Origin: Phoebastria nigripes
Taxonomy: Eukaryota; Chordata; Aves; Procellariiformes; Diomedeidae
Length of the DNA stretch: 64,000 nucleotides
NCBI GenBank assembly: GCA_035582835.1
Contig: JAYKAV010002419.1
Coordinates: 978,859-1,042,858 of the forward strand
Direction: 5' to 3'
Both the position numbers and the translations under genes were made by a program. Shown piece by piece: positions 23,481-37,131 of this stretch (its first letter is position 1; every line of letters starts with the position of its first letter). A model generated the notes under the pieces. The model was not told where the DNA came from and ran no database searches. It saw only the letters and a list, made by a program, of their open reading frames with translations.

Positions 23481-24145
23481 GGTGGCACTTAGTGCTGAGA
23501 AACAGCCTGACTGTGAAGGCTACACAAGGCCAGCTCTTTTCTGCACCTATCTAGTAGGAGGCAATAGGACAAAAGTGAAGCTGATAGCGTAAACAGCTGC
23601 CACAAAAAACTGTTTCAGCAAAATGCACTGAGTGGACATAGGGTAAAGTGAGCACCAGCTCAAATTATATGGGCTAATAAGACTTTGCCTGTATAGAAAG
23701 GTGGTTGATTTTGAACTGCCTCCATTCCTCCATTCCTATCAGACATATGGGGTTTAGCTAGAGTAGAAGGTAGTTTTCTGTTGTTTTGCTCTGGCAGTCT
23801 TGTCTAGGGCTTTTAAACCCTGTAGGACTACAGCCACACTGTAGCGTGTGTCTATCAAAGCCACACAGAATCATTATTTATTTTTCTGTGGTGAGAGACA
23901 AGCTGAGTGCTTCTCAGAGCTGCCCCTGAACCTAGTATAGTTGTAGTATAGGGTATTTTTTAGTAGCTGCTGCTGAAAATTTTGACTGAAATGTTGCATA
24001 GGATCAACGTGGATCTCTTCTTTTGCTTGAATTGTGCATATAAATTGGCCACTGTTTTTCCTAATCTTTTACTAAAGGTTTCCTGGAATTTTTAAGCAGG
24101 AGAAAAATGGGGAGTTTGGGGGTGGTTTTGTGGGTTTTGTGGTTT

Positions 24146-24169
24146 TGTGTGTGTGTGTGCTTTTTTTTT
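24146..24169. repeat. (TG)n run plus T tract
   Basis: A TG dinucleotide run at 24146-24159 is followed by a T homopolymer, within a GT-rich stretch that starts near 24100. Confidence 0.85.
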
Positions 24170-25199
24170 CCAAAAAGTAGGAAAGCATGGTCCTTGTAAC
24201 CTTGTTGGATGTTGATCAGGATTTGTGGGATCTGGCTTGTAACTTCAAGTGGCATTGCAATTACCAGATACAGTCCCATCTAGAATAACACCTCCTGATG
24301 TCTAACAAGCATGCCATTTTGAAACTTTGGAAAAACCTGAATACTTAAAAATTCTGATTGATTAGAAAGGATTTGCTAGGTTGTTTCTTCTTGCTTCTCC
24401 CCTGTGCCCCCCTTTTGTTCTCTACCTTCTGTGCTTGCAGAATATATGAGAATACCTCTAGAGTCAAAGAAATTCCCCCAGCATTGTTTAGACATTATAG
24501 AGTTGTGCTGGTAACACAACATACACACAGCAGTGTTGGGAATGCAGTCAGTGTCTCAGAGCCCCAGATCCATGCATTTTCTATTGCACCTCATGAGATC
24601 CCTCATATCACTACTCTGTCTTGCACATCTTCCATCTAAGCCTGCAGTGCATCCTGAACAAATTATTGATGACTATTTGTAACACCTCAGAGCCTTAGCA
24701 AGCTCTTTGGCATGCAAGATCCATCATTTAATTCTGTATTTGGACAGCTGCTCAGACAGTGAAGGCCTTGCTGTGTTACTTTTCACACATTTAGACGATT
24801 TTTTTCCTCCTGTCTTTGTAGCTGTGTGTTTTGTTACTTCCTTCACTTTTCAAGCAACTGCAATTCATGTGCAGAGAAAGCTGCTAGTCCTGCTAGGTGC
24901 GATTTGGGGAATGGCCCGTTGGCTGGAGCACATCTGACCTACTGCTTGTCCCTCAGGGGCCTCTTACCCAGCACTGAATCCATGTGCAAAGGGGATAGGC
25001 CTGGTGGGTGGATGTTGTACCTGGATGTGGCCAGACCCAGGAGCTGCTGACTTGCCTTTGTATGACTGGGGCAGGCATCGTGGCGTTCTGTGCCCACCAA
25101 ATACTGGGCTGTGCTGGTCTACCCCTGCTGGAAGGCAGAAGAGAGAGAAAATAGATTCTTTACTGAAATTTTGTTTCCTAGCATAAAATAAACTAGAAT

Positions 25200-25248
25200 A
25201 ATATTTAGTATTGTAATATCATAATATTTAGTATCAATATTTAGTATC
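25200..25248. repeat. three copies of AATATTTAGTAT
   Basis: Identical 12-mers start at 25200, 25223 and 25236. A separate 12-mer, AAATAGATTCTT, occurs on both sides (25149-25160 and 25251-25262). Confidence 0.8.
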
Positions 25249-27251
25249 ATAAATAGATTCTTCCACAAGAGAAATACCTATAAAGGGTTTGATGATTAAT
25301 ATTTTGGTAACAACCTGAGCTGAAAGACTCTGAAGGTTGGACTGCTGTATTGCTTCTCATTGCTTTATACAACAGTCATCAACAACTGCATTAGTCACCT
25401 GCAGTCATTACAGTGCCTCTGACCCTGCATCTCCTACTCCCAGAGCAGGGAAGCTAACAGGTTTTGTATCATAAGAGATTGTACCCCTCTTCACTGACAC
25501 AAAGCAGATTTTGCTAGCAAGAAACTTGCATGTTTAGCCAGGTGGTGTAGCCAAACTAGAGATGCTTTTCTTCCCATTTTTAAAGGTTTCTTTTCCCATA
25601 ATATCGCAGGTTTAGAAAGACTCAGGTGTGAGTGCCCCATGTGCATGCTGAGTCTAAGATACTCCCTGCCATTGTTAATGAGTGCTCAAAAACCCAACTC
25701 TTCTCACAAGGAATCACAAAATATATTTGTTCATTGGATTGCATCTCCCCATTGCTTTGTGGACTTATTTAGCAGGTTGTTATAAACAAAAAAGCTATCT
25801 GAGCCCTGCCAGTTTGTATACCTAGGTCTCAGTGCATCGCAAATTACAAGGATGTTGAAAGTTTCTCTTGCATCTAGGTTAATATTGATGCTAAACATTA
25901 CCTGTAGCCTATTTTTACTTTTTGTTATGAAACTGTTGCCAGGACGGCTGATGAAGATTATCAGCCTCCTTTTCTGTGGATAACTACTATCACCTACTTT
26001 AAAAAAAAAAGGTAAGTAATTAAGATAACACCTTTTAAAGTATAACACCTATTACAAAATGCAAGAGGTGTCTGTCAGTAAGCCAGCCACCTGTGAGGAT
26101 CATTTTAAAACAGATGGTGAAGAAACAATTTAGCCAAAGAGTCAAAATCATGGCATAATCCTGGAAAATACCGCCTGATGTTTATTATTACAGTAGTTAT
26201 GACCCCCAATCATTTGTGCATTCATAGTTATTTGTGCTCACTCTTTTGAATGAAATATTCATTATGGAAAGGTGCTTTCTGGCATATGTGAGTACAAAAG
26301 AAAGTTGCTGCAACATGAATTAGTCCATTTTGGTCCAAATAAACTACTGACTTTTGCTGTTCCTGTGTTTGCCATCTTGCATATTCTGCATATAGAGTGA
26401 TCTGCTATAGGGGAACAGATGTTGTGTGTTGGAAATGGATATGCAGAAAGGCGTAACTTCTTCCTGGTACAACTTCAGGTGTTGAATTAGAGATATTTGC
26501 ATATACAAATCAGTCCATTTGCAGTGTTTGCTTTAAAATCTGCTCAGTATGTTTTGCCTAGGTCAGCTGAGAGGACTAATGTGAGAACTCTCAGTTTTCT
26601 CTCAGTATTTGCCCTAGTAAATCTAGTGAAGGGTAAGGAGTGGCATTACTTGTCAGTCTAAAGGTAATGGTAACCCATCTTGGTTTGGGTTTTGATATTT
26701 CTTATACCTGGTACTTACAGCACATCTTAGGGATCAGACTGAGCAAGTATCATGGGAAAGGATGAGCAACCTGTTCACCATGAACAAGGTGCTTGTTGTA
26801 TCTGGTCTTTATTTCCATGCAGAGCTTGACTTTTAACAGGTTTCCCCTACTACCACCTAATCTCCAGGGAAAGGAGTTTGTTTTCTTTTAATAATTTATT
26901 TTCCAAACTAGTAAAAAAATGCTTAAGAAAGTCAATTCTTGATCATGTTGCCAGTGATCTTCACAATGAATATGAGTTGAAGGGATTTGGCACCTCAGTG
27001 AAATAATTTTTTAAAGCATTTTCCTGATTATAGATTACCTCATTAGCACCATTTTGAAATTTCAGAGGAAAAAATGGACATTCCATGTATTTTTCCTTAA
27101 TGTTAGATCAACTGATGACTGATGAAAAAAAAAATTGTTTGCAAGAGGTGCTGCTCTTCAGGCGGTTTTTGGGATACCTGATAAAATATTGTGAGGTTCA
27201 GGACATTTAATTTACGTTATTTATCTGTGTTCTGAAGATTTTGTCCAGGGA

Positions 27252-27290
27252 ATGAGGACTACTGTCCTCATGAATTCTGGAATTCATGAG
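27252..27290. repeat. two overlapping perfect hairpins
   Basis: ATGAGGAC/GTCCTCAT (8-bp stem, loop TACT, 27252-27271) overlaps CTCATGAATT/AATTCATGAG (10-bp stem, loop CTGG, 27267-27290). They share CTCAT, so only one can form at a time. Confidence 0.75.
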
Positions 27291-30200
27291 ATAACTGAAT
27301 TTTGAAAAATCTATTAGAAGATTTTTTTTCTATCTTTTATTTGCTATGTCTACCTCATCTATGAATCTGGAAACAGAGATAAGCATGAATATACATTAGT
27401 AGTATGAAAGTATATGGTGGAATTAAAATTTACTTTTGAATTCTGCCAAATAGGTTTTTCTGCAATATCTTGCTTTCTAACAATTTATTTTATGTGACAG
27501 AAAGTTATTCTAGTAATTTTTATACTTCAAAGGATTTCCTGGGCTATATTTTAGAAGGCTCTCCAGGATTCATTTTTAGCTGTGTATATGAGTTTTTACA
27601 GTCCTGTGTAAGGTTAGTTTATTTTGTGATACATGAAATATACATAATGGAAACAGCCCTTAAGGGCTAAATTAAATCCCACCGGCTTTCAAAGCAGAGC
27701 TCCTAATTACTGTCAACCCCTGACTACAGAGAAACTTGAACTTTTATTTCCATTGGACTCTTAATCATCTATTAAGAAAATAACTATGAAAATAAAAGTG
27801 AACATGAGGAAGATATAACTCTGGATGAGAAAATAATAACGTTTAATGTGTAGTGAATTACATACGCACAGTTAAGTCCTTTACTATACTGAGGCCAGAA
27901 TGCTTAGGCTTGAAGAATAACCTCATAGGGATAAAATGAGGGGGGTGGAAAAAGCAGGAAACAATGGTAAAATGGCCTTTAAGCTAACAACCATGCTTGT
28001 TTTCCTCTTTTAAGTTTCATAACTAGTGTCTTGAATCAGCAGACAACTTGTTGGGCAATGTTTTGCCTGCAACAAAGCTCAGAACAGCTCTTTGTGAGAC
28101 GGTATCAATCCTACACTTGCCAGATCATAGTGCTGAACTAGGGATGTTAGAATATCCATTGACAAATTGATGGACAATGAATGCTACCTATTAGCTAATC
28201 AAGTAGCGTCATTCACATAAAAATAGCACTAACTCATTTCATTACCACCATCCCTTCAGTCCGAGTGTTGCAACCAAAATAGGGGATGCAGCTCAGACCT
28301 GCGATCTAGAGATAATAATGTGTGGCTGATTTGGTTGTTAAAAATTGAGATAAATGTTCCATTTGGATATTGAGAGTACAGAACTGGGGAAGAATAAATA
28401 AGCCAAAAGGTTATTTATAGATAGTAAGACAAAAGTTGCAATAGTAAAACTTAATACAGAAGTTATCCCTCCTATCCATTTTTTCAGCTCCTGCTCAGTG
28501 ATTTGAACAGTACTTAAACACTTGTATTACATAGAAGAAGCTATTTCTTTTTACAGGGAGAGCTCTTACCCACTTTCTTTCTTTTACCATTCTGTCAAGT
28601 GGCTAAGACTAGGTGTTTCTAGACTATTGATCCACATGGACCAACTGGTGTCCTCCAGTATGGGAGTTCACAGTGATGAATGCATGTAGGTGCCCATGGC
28701 TCCCTACATCAGGCACTGAAACATGTGATTAGAGATCAGAAAATATCCACAATACCTTTCAGCCATTGTTTTCACATCCTGCTTTTTAATGCATTTTTTA
28801 AAAAGTCAGCATAAGAACAACTTTGAGGCCTGTGAATCCACTGGAGAAAAGCAACTTCCTCATTTGGATCTCAATTATTTGTCTCTTGGACTCCCCCTGA
28901 TTGGAGACAAAGAGGTCTGAGTTCACGCCTGACTTGTGTCATGGCCAAATCCTTAGAGGAACAACCTAGATCTTTCTTGCGTTATCATTTTTAAATACAT
29001 GCTGTGACAAGTCTCCATTCATTTTCCAGGAAGGTACTTGTTCTTGTCTATGGAGAATGAAACTGGGAATTTAAGTTTCAGCTGCAACGCTGGAAGGTGA
29101 AAATGAATGAAGTGTTTTAAAAATGACATCTTCCAAGCAACAGCCCTTTCTGAGCCCATGATACTCTGGTGCCAACGTTAATATTTGTTACTAGGAAAGT
29201 GAAAACTATAGCCTGGCTTTTTGTTTTGAAAGTGCTATGAAATTATCACTCTTATTAGAGGAGGAGATAGAAATCTGTTCTGTGGGTGAGGGAAATAGGC
29301 CTATTAAAATATTCTTTTTCCTCAGTTGCCATATGTTCCCAAGAACATTATTTTGAAAAGCAGCTAGAAATAATTTCTTTTAATCCTGGGGTCCTCCTGA
29401 TTATTTAAGTCTTTTTCACATGCTATTTACAGTATGTAGTTTAAGAACTAGTTTCAGCCCAAATCAGTATGCTTGTTTCCACAGGGAGACATTGCTTCTT
29501 GGGTGTAAAAGCTGAGTGTTTTGCCTTGGTGAGGACTGCAGGTTTTAGCCCTAGCTCTGATTATTAAACCCAATCCTGTTTTAGTGTACTGTAGTTTTTA
29601 CTTGCAGTGAAAACTTAGTGCTGTAGAGGTAATATTTTTTGAATTAATTAAAAAAGTAAAACATCACCTAGTTTAAATGACTCACAGTAGCTTACTTCGG
29701 GTGGATTATCATCTTACATTTCACCTTTATATCATCTTAATGTTATTTCTGTCCTAGACAGTGTAATAAGCTACTCCATTTAAATAAGCTCATTGCTTGA
29801 ATATTGGGAAGAAAATTGAGTAAAAAGTCATTTAAAAAGTCAAGTTTAGAGCAGCTCACACTTCCCCTTATATGTATCTGGCCTGATACAATGAAACTGG
29901 ATTCTCAGAAATTACATGCTAGTAAGAAAAGGGAGAGCCACTTGTTTCCAAAAGAATTTTACAAATGATCCCAGTGTGGCACTGGTACTCCATGAGCTCC
30001 AAACTAACAATTCCAAGCAGTTAAGAAGCCCTGAATGGAAATTTTCCATCCAGATTGGAAAATGGTGATTTGACTAAATTGAACGGTGTGAATCCTACTG
30101 ACGCTTTTGATTCAGCAAAGATAAAAAGCAGGTTTGCCTAACTGGGTTCTTGCCAGACAGCAGCCTGGAAGGTAAGCAGGCTGTCTGGGACCTCCATTAG

Positions 30201-32943
30201 CAGAGCTGCACTTTCCAGTGTCCTGGGGGATATTTTAAGCTACCTGCAGTCTGAAGGTAAGTAGGCAAATCCCAATCATCTGACTGATTTGCTTTCTGGC
30301 TCCTTCCTTGCCTGGCCTCTTACAATTCCCCTTGTCTCCCTGTATAGTGATGAAGATTGTTAACATATTTCCGTTCGGCACAAAATTTTATGTTTACATC
30401 ACTAGTATTAAAAATATTTTTCATAATGAGAACTCTCCTGTAGAATGGAAATTCCAGTTCCTACCAGTAAAAGAGAGGAAAATTGATCTAGGGACCTTAT
30501 GGCCTTTTTAGTGATGTGCAATATATTTACACATACCCTATATTTTTTCAATTACGAAAGCTGTTAAGTAAGTGCTTAAGCAAACCTCTTTTAGGAAAGT
30601 ATTCAATCAATAGGGAATAAATAGTTGAATGCCAAGAGCAAATCAACTGAAAATAAAAGGATGTTTTCCCTCTAGATTATCTTTTGGGGTCACTTGTGAC
30701 AAAAGGAGGCACAGCATTTGCAGATGGAAATGTTCTTCCTGAGCTGGATGTGTTTTGTAGTGTGTGATTGGAATTTCATATATACCTGGAGGAGTTTCTG
30801 TCAATGCAGGGGGCTGTGAGCGAGCTGTGGAAATGTAATCCTGGGACAGCCTCTCAGGAGGTTTTTCCCTTCAAAGTCTGAGCACTTCAGCCAGGAATAC
30901 CCAGTTGGTGTCTTGCTCTGGGAGTGTTAAGGAGCAAGAAATGTAGGTGTCATACTTATTGCTGTTGTGCTTGTAAAGGACAAAAATTAAATCTAAATGA
31001 AGGCGAAAAAACCCAGATCGTGGTGAAGTAAACGCCACTGGAATCTTCTCACACACTGTCCCCCGGCCGCTCCAAGGGAAACGTGACTTGCCTCTACTCT
31101 CCACTTGAATGAGTATCAGGTCCAAATGCTGAATCTGCTCACCAGCTCCAAACTGCCACAGCTTTCCCACAGGAGAGAGTCAGTGGTCATGCTATAAGAG
31201 CTTCTGCTAGCCACCCTCGAACATATGCTTTAATAAATGAATTTCCAGCTGTTAAAGAAATTCTACACCTTTTGTCCTCAGCTTACTTATGATTACGCTT
31301 AATTCTCAGCCTATGAGTAGGCTTCTCAAAGGCGTCATGTTGTTCTTGTGTATATACAACTGCCGAGTTGTGCGGGTTCCAGGACACAGCAATGATGAAG
31401 TCCAGGTCAGTTCTTTCCTGAACTCAGGAAAGAAAACTCCAGGGCTCAGCCATGCCTTCCTCAGACAAATGAACGCCCTCATGCCTTTTCTCCCCATGCG
31501 AATGCAGGCGATGCAGATGCAGCACACATAGCCCAAAAGGCTGCCCGCCTCCCTCATGTCTCGGTACTGATCCAGTGAACCTGTGTCATGCATACCTTGC
31601 GTATTGGCTTGTGTTATCATCTTGAGACATACCAGTCTATGTATTAGACAAGTAGTTCACCTAGCAATTCATATTCTGGAATCTGGTGTGATTTGGTGAC
31701 CAATGAGTTTAAAAATGTTTTCCTTCTTAATGAGCCATTGGAGCTATTGCTGTTTTTCTTCATTGCTGAAACAACCATAAGAAAATGCATTAGTTCTGGA
31801 AATTGGGAGAGGGAGTAGAGATGCTGATTGACTGGTATTTTGATAACATGTCTAGAATAATTGGTTTTTTGGAAGATGGTAACTCAACAAGGTAGCACAA
31901 GTTTTGTAGTTACAGATGCAGATTTCAGTGAAATCACCCCTATAAGGGCCTCTCTCTCCTTTTTGCAATCATGATAAATTTGATTGTGCTGCACTGATTA
32001 TAAACTAGACCAAACTCCATGGTTATTAACATTCCAGTCGGGATACATACTGAGTGATGGTGTTGTTGAGAGGTATAATTTTGAAACAGAGTGAAATTGC
32101 TGGCTGTGTAACAAGTCTGTCTGTGTGTGTCCTTCACAATTATGTGTGTAGGTGAGTGCACTCACAAGTGTGTGTGTGCATACAAAAACCCCAGGTACAC
32201 ATGTATGAAAATGAAAATGTCTAGTTCTTTTCAGAACTGGACTCCAGTGTGAATTTTACCATCTGGCAGACAGACTGCTTTCTCAGCTTTTGAGGTTGAC
32301 CTTTGCTCTGCAGTATAGTCTGATGGCGCAGAGACTCTAATCTGGATCTCCTGCCTCTCAGATCACTTCTGATCATAGTCACTATCTTGTACATGTGGTA
32401 CAACAAATTGTTGTAGAAATTGGTGCATCTGTGCAAAAAATTGTCTTTGAAAAAATGTTCCAACTCTCTCTAAAAATTACCACTAACTTTCATAAAAAGC
32501 TGTCTTTAAAAAATAAGTGCTTTGTCCCATTTAACTGTTCCTTGTAAAAAGGATTTAGAAGAAATATGACTCAGATTGACTATTTTACATTCTACCAGGA
32601 AGAAGAATGGGAGCAAGGAAGTGTTTGTGACTCAGAGAATGTTTTGTTTGTCAGCGTGATCTCAGCTCTTTGCTCCAAAACCTTCCCTGTTTGACAAACA
32701 TGAGTGTGACCTGCTAGATTGTTCTGCCAGACAGGGGTATAACAGTGGCTGTAAGGTCAATGAGAAAAGTAGGAAGAGAAAGAAGAGGAGCCAGTGAGAT
32801 ATGGCTGTAGCTACTGGCCTTCTTATAGGAAAATGAAGAATGGGATCGTGATGATGAAATGATAAAAGACATTGCAGCATTCAAGCATGTACAGTCAGTG
32901 TGAGGAGACAGTAAGCCACCCAGGAAAATACAGCTGTTAAAGT

Positions 32944-33170
32944 TGTAGAATAATTTGTGTTGGAAGTGACATCATCTGGTCCAACCATCTGATCAAAGCA
33001 GGGCCAACTTCAAAGTGAGGTCCGTCTGTCTTGTATTTGGGTGCCCAAACTGGATGGAGTACTGCAGCTGTGGTCTCACAGGTCTCAAATAGGGGGAATA
33101 ACCACTTCCCTTGATCTGCTGGATACACTCCAAATAATGCAGCCCGGGATCTTAAGTTAGTTCCTGCAGC
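32944..33170 (-). mobile_element. CR1 fragment with internal deletion
   Basis: The plus strand starts with a diverged CR1 3' tail (GTTGGAAGTGACATCATCTG, GTCCAACCATCTGATCAAAG). It then jumps to sequence from the RT C-terminal region (GGAGTACTGCAGCTGTGGTC). Both parts are antisense and collinear, but several hundred bases expected between them are absent. No frame is intact. Confidence 0.8.
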
Positions 33171-33380
33171 TCCCAGTGTCTTCAAAGACCCAGGAGGACC
33201 TGGAGCAGTGGCACAGCCTCTGGAAAAAGAGGTCTGTTGTAACTCAGGTTCTGCTTGTGATGAGAGTTTGCCTGGAACGGCAGGTGGCCTAAGCAAGACT
33301 ACAGGCCAGAATATTTCTTCATTAGGATTTACAAGTTACCTTCTTGCTCTAACTTATGCCCCAAGCTTCTACTGACACAA

Positions 33381-33648
33381 TTTCTCTCCCTCTCCTCTCC
33401 TCTCCTCTCCTCTCCTCTCCTCTCCTCTCCTCTCCTCTCCTCTCCTCTTTCCTCTCCTCTTTCCTCTCCTCTTTCCTCTCCTCTTTCCTTTCCTCTTTCC
33501 TCTTTCCTTTCCTCTTTCCTTTCCTCTTTCCTTTCCTCTTTCCTTTCCTCTTTCCTTTCCTCTTTCCTTTCCCCTTTCCTTTCCTTTCCTTTCCTTTCCT
33601 TTCCTTTCCTTTCCTTTCCTTTCCTTTCTTTTTTTTTTTTCTCTCCTT
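33381..33648. repeat. 268-nt pure pyrimidine tract, (TCTCC)n to (TTTCC)n
   Basis: Every base from 33381 to 33648 on the plus strand is C or T. The tract starts as tight TCTCC pentamers, passes into longer units that add TTTCC, then a zone dominated by TTTCC pentamers, and ends in a T homopolymer (33629-33640). Long open frames on both strands here (Ser/Leu/Phe-rich on plus, Lys/Arg/Gly/Glu-rich on minus) are artefacts of the repeat. Confidence 0.97.
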
Positions 33649-36600
33649 AAAAATGCTGGGGGGACTGTTGTGTTACGCTGCTTTGGTCTTTGCACCTTTT
33701 CATGTTGCGCATAGGGACATATTGACCAGTATACACTGTGGTTCCTTTCTAAAGCTCTGGCAACGCAAAGCAACCATAAGACATCCTAACTCATAAGTTA
33801 CAATAGGTTCATGACTGCTTTAGTCAATGCTGTGCTGCAGAGGACATAGAGGATTGCAGCGACTCCTGTTCTTAATCTTTCAGCAGCTGAGAGTTCACCC
33901 TGAGGCAGATGCTCAGAGATTCATTCCGATCTTGTTTGCACCTCGGTAAGTCAGGAGTAACTTCGAGGCAGTAAATTGAATTATGTTGTGGGGGGTGACG
34001 AGAGGCCAGAACAGACTACATTTCACCATTTTTTTTTTTCTAGGCATTTACTTTTTAAAAATTATTTAATTTAGAAGGGGATTAGAATTCTTCTTTGAGC
34101 TGCTTTTCTACCCATCTTTATTATTTGCTTTTCATTTGTTTGCTGCCAATACATGCTGTTTTCTTTCTTAATCACTTGCTAGCATGGTAATTTTTCTTAA
34201 AATGTATTCAGATCACAACAATTTTCTGGCAAAGAAAAGCATGAAATTCACTGCCCTTGAAATCTGCATCCGTATGGAGGAAAATACACCCTTTCATATT
34301 TCACTGTCAGAAAAGAATAGTAGCCATGGAGTTATACTTAGGTATTGAAACTTGCAATATTCAAAAGAGGAGAAAAATAATATATAAAGGATGCTGATTT
34401 TTCTCTCGCTTATGCAGCATGTATATTAACTGACAATGTTCAGATAATAATTTGCTATAAAAACCTGCATGTATTTCAGAATAATGTAGGAGGATGACAC
34501 TGAACAGACTGTCACTACTGTCGATATGGCTGTGGTCTCAGACTGCCTAACAGAGTCTTCTAGCCAGTTAGAAAGCTGGAGAAAAAGCTGGTCAGATTTC
34601 CAAGTCCGTCTCACTTTCTTTGCCCTGAATGCTAATCCTGGTTTAAGGTGGAAAACAACTTCTTGAAATATTGCATAAATGTAAATGCTTAGCACATGCT
34701 TTGTACTTCTGTTCTTCAAGCTGTTCTTCTCTAATTTTCATACATTACACAGAGAGTGGCAGAAATTCAGAAATCATGTGGGCATCAGACTTGTGAAAAG
34801 AATCTGTAGATCCTGTGGATAATACAGTTATTATTTAATTTACCTACCTGCGAACAGCAGGATAGAGCTCAGGACTTGCTGATTTATGTGAACAAGGCTG
34901 ACAAGTTTTCTCTGCTGTCTCCTGACTTTGGGAACGTAAACTTCATATGAGCTGGGGAACAATTGTTCCTGAACAGAAAACTGACTGGGGACTAAATCTG
35001 TTGATTTCTATAAATGAACTTTCTGAATGTTGAATCTTTCTCATCTTATTTAGTGTTATGAAATTAAGATGTTAGTATATTATTTATTAGCAGAGTTATA
35101 ACGTCAAGAAGAAATATTGCAGCCAATTTCCTCATTCATTAAGTGACAGAATTTGGGAAATTATCTTGTATGTTTTACAACCAGTGGAATTTTTCAGTGC
35201 CTTCCCAAAAATAATATTGCCCCAATCACTGTTTTTATTTCTCTTTACCTAGCAAGGCTACTTGCATACAGTGACATCCTTATTTCTTTTAACTCAGTTT
35301 TAACCTGTCATCCACATTCTTTATGGTAAGATTGTAACTGAGATGTTTTTCTTTCGTAGAAATGCTTCCTCATTCAAAAGAGGTTCCGTGGGTGATGTAC
35401 CAGGATATACTGAGGCTAATTGGGTCCAGTGAATACTTACGTGGAGGACAGAGGAAAGACAAGGCTTTATCAGAGATTTACTGTTTCTCTTTTACCATAG
35501 TTGCTCACAAATTCCTTCTGTGTCCTTTTTTGCAATTCAGCATTACCTGAGGAGCCTTTTAGCTACCTCTGAAAACCAACAGGTTCCAAGTTCTTCTCCT
35601 TCACCCGGATGTTAGGGATCTAGCGGAAAATCCCTTCAGCCTAAGTAGTTCATGCAATATGAGAATTCATTGCTCTGCAGATGGACTCCAGCAGCACTGT
35701 GTAGCTGCTTGAGCTGAAAGGTGTGCAAACTTTCCCTTGCATAAAATTAAAAATATACATTATCCAGTTAAGCAAGATACGAGAACCTTATCAACCTCTG
35801 TTGGACAACTACCATTAAGTATTATCTTTTCCTCACTTTTTTTCCTTTAAATATTTAACTAGATGATTGTCTGATTAGCATTAACCTGTCATAGGGCAGC
35901 TGTTCTCAGTGTATTGCCAATATCTCTGAGGAAACTGGATGTTAGAGAGCATGTACATGATGTCTATATCTTCTCTGCTAACGCCATTATTTTGTTCCAT
36001 CTCAGACGAATCTCTGTTCTTTTTTCAAATACACACCCTTTCTTTCCTTTCTTTCCTTTGTAGGAACCTGGGCCTGGTTTGTACCAGTGATAGAAGGGAT
36101 GGCGGTGCCAGCCTTCTTTTGCTCTTCATTTCACAGGGACCATGTAGACCCTAGGGTGACCATACTGCTGTATTACATGTGTCTGAAGCCAAAAAATGTT
36201 GTGTTTCTATTGACACTTCCAATCCTCTGACTGTTTTCCTGTCACCCATCACTGGTTGGTATCTATACTTCTGTAGTGTCCTGCTATCACAGTGAAGATG
36301 TGGGCCTGCTTCTTGGTGTGGAGGGAGAGTCAGTCCTGGATAGCTTCTGTCTTGGCTACTTTTTACTTTGTGTCTGCATTTTAGCGCATACCATTGGGAA
36401 GAGCCCTCAGGCATGCCTGTTTGGCTCTTCCCCTTCTTTGCCATTACATCTGAGCACCTGATTGATGTAAGCAGCATGTTAGCAGATGGCAGATATTCTT
36501 TTCCTGTCAAATAGATAACCTGAAAATATTGTCAGCTTTTATGAAAAAAGGGCTGGAAGCCCATTCCTTGGCCGTAATTTATCAAAGTATATCTCATTTC

Positions 36601-37131
36601 TGTTCACACCAGGTACTCACATGGACCCCAATCTTTAATGGTTGTGCCCTGCACATTCCCTGTGTTATTTCAGAGTAAATGACAAGACGGCAGTTTCTTG
36701 GGCTACCTTATTTTTCTTTGAAGAAAAGGATAATCACCATTTATCTAAAGAAAGTCTGCGAGCCAGTGGCGTGTCCACTGAATGTGTAAACAGCTGCCCA
36801 GATAGCCTGTTTTTCCTCCACTCTCTGATGTAAAGCAGTCTGAGTACAATAGGGGAAAAGAACTGAAAGGCATAAGAAAGGTCAATACAGATTTTGCTTT
36901 GCATGTGGTATTAGTTCTATTGTACTTGGATATTGCACACTGGAAAAATGCTCAGAAGATAAGTGGAAAAGTACTTGGTTTGTTATGATGTTTCAGACAG
37001 ACAAGTCAATCCTGCTTTAGATAAGCAGCAAATCTAATTGGCTGCATTCACTGGAACTGAAGCTGGAATATAATATCTACATTTGACTCTTTTTTCCTTT
37101 TCTTTTTTTTTTTAAAAGGTGTTTCAATATT
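33649..37131. other. unique DNA, no gene recognised
   Basis: AT-rich sequence with short simple tracts (T runs at about 34027-34040 and 37101-37112, CTTT units near 36040-36060). I see no gene or transposon termini. Confidence 0.65.

Larger units (their letters stand above)
21434..32943. other. unique AT-rich DNA, no gene recognised
   Basis: This is the longest repeat-poor stretch in the window, about 11.5 kb. It holds a TA microsatellite (23441-23480), a TG run (24146-24159), a three-copy 12-mer (25200-25248), a pair of overlapping hairpins (27252-27290) and TG-rich sequence at 32110-32185. Open frames are short. Strong GTAAGC/GTAAGT donor-like motifs occur on the plus strand near 30172 and 30256, without a supported exon. 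Confidence 0.6.

Noticed and set aside
30160..30265. Two strong plus-strand donor-like motifs (GGTAAGC, GGTAAGT)
   Set aside because: Such hexamers are expected many times in 64 kb, and no acceptor and open exon pair could be defined.
32152..32165. 14-bp perfect palindrome GTGAGTGCACTCAC
   Set aside because: It lies in TG/CA-rich simple sequence where short palindromes arise easily.
33356..33796. Long open frames on both strands over the pyrimidine tract
   Set aside because: They are created entirely by the pentamer repeat (Ser/Leu/Phe or Lys/Glu/Arg/Gly strings). They have no domain and reflect stop-free simple sequence.
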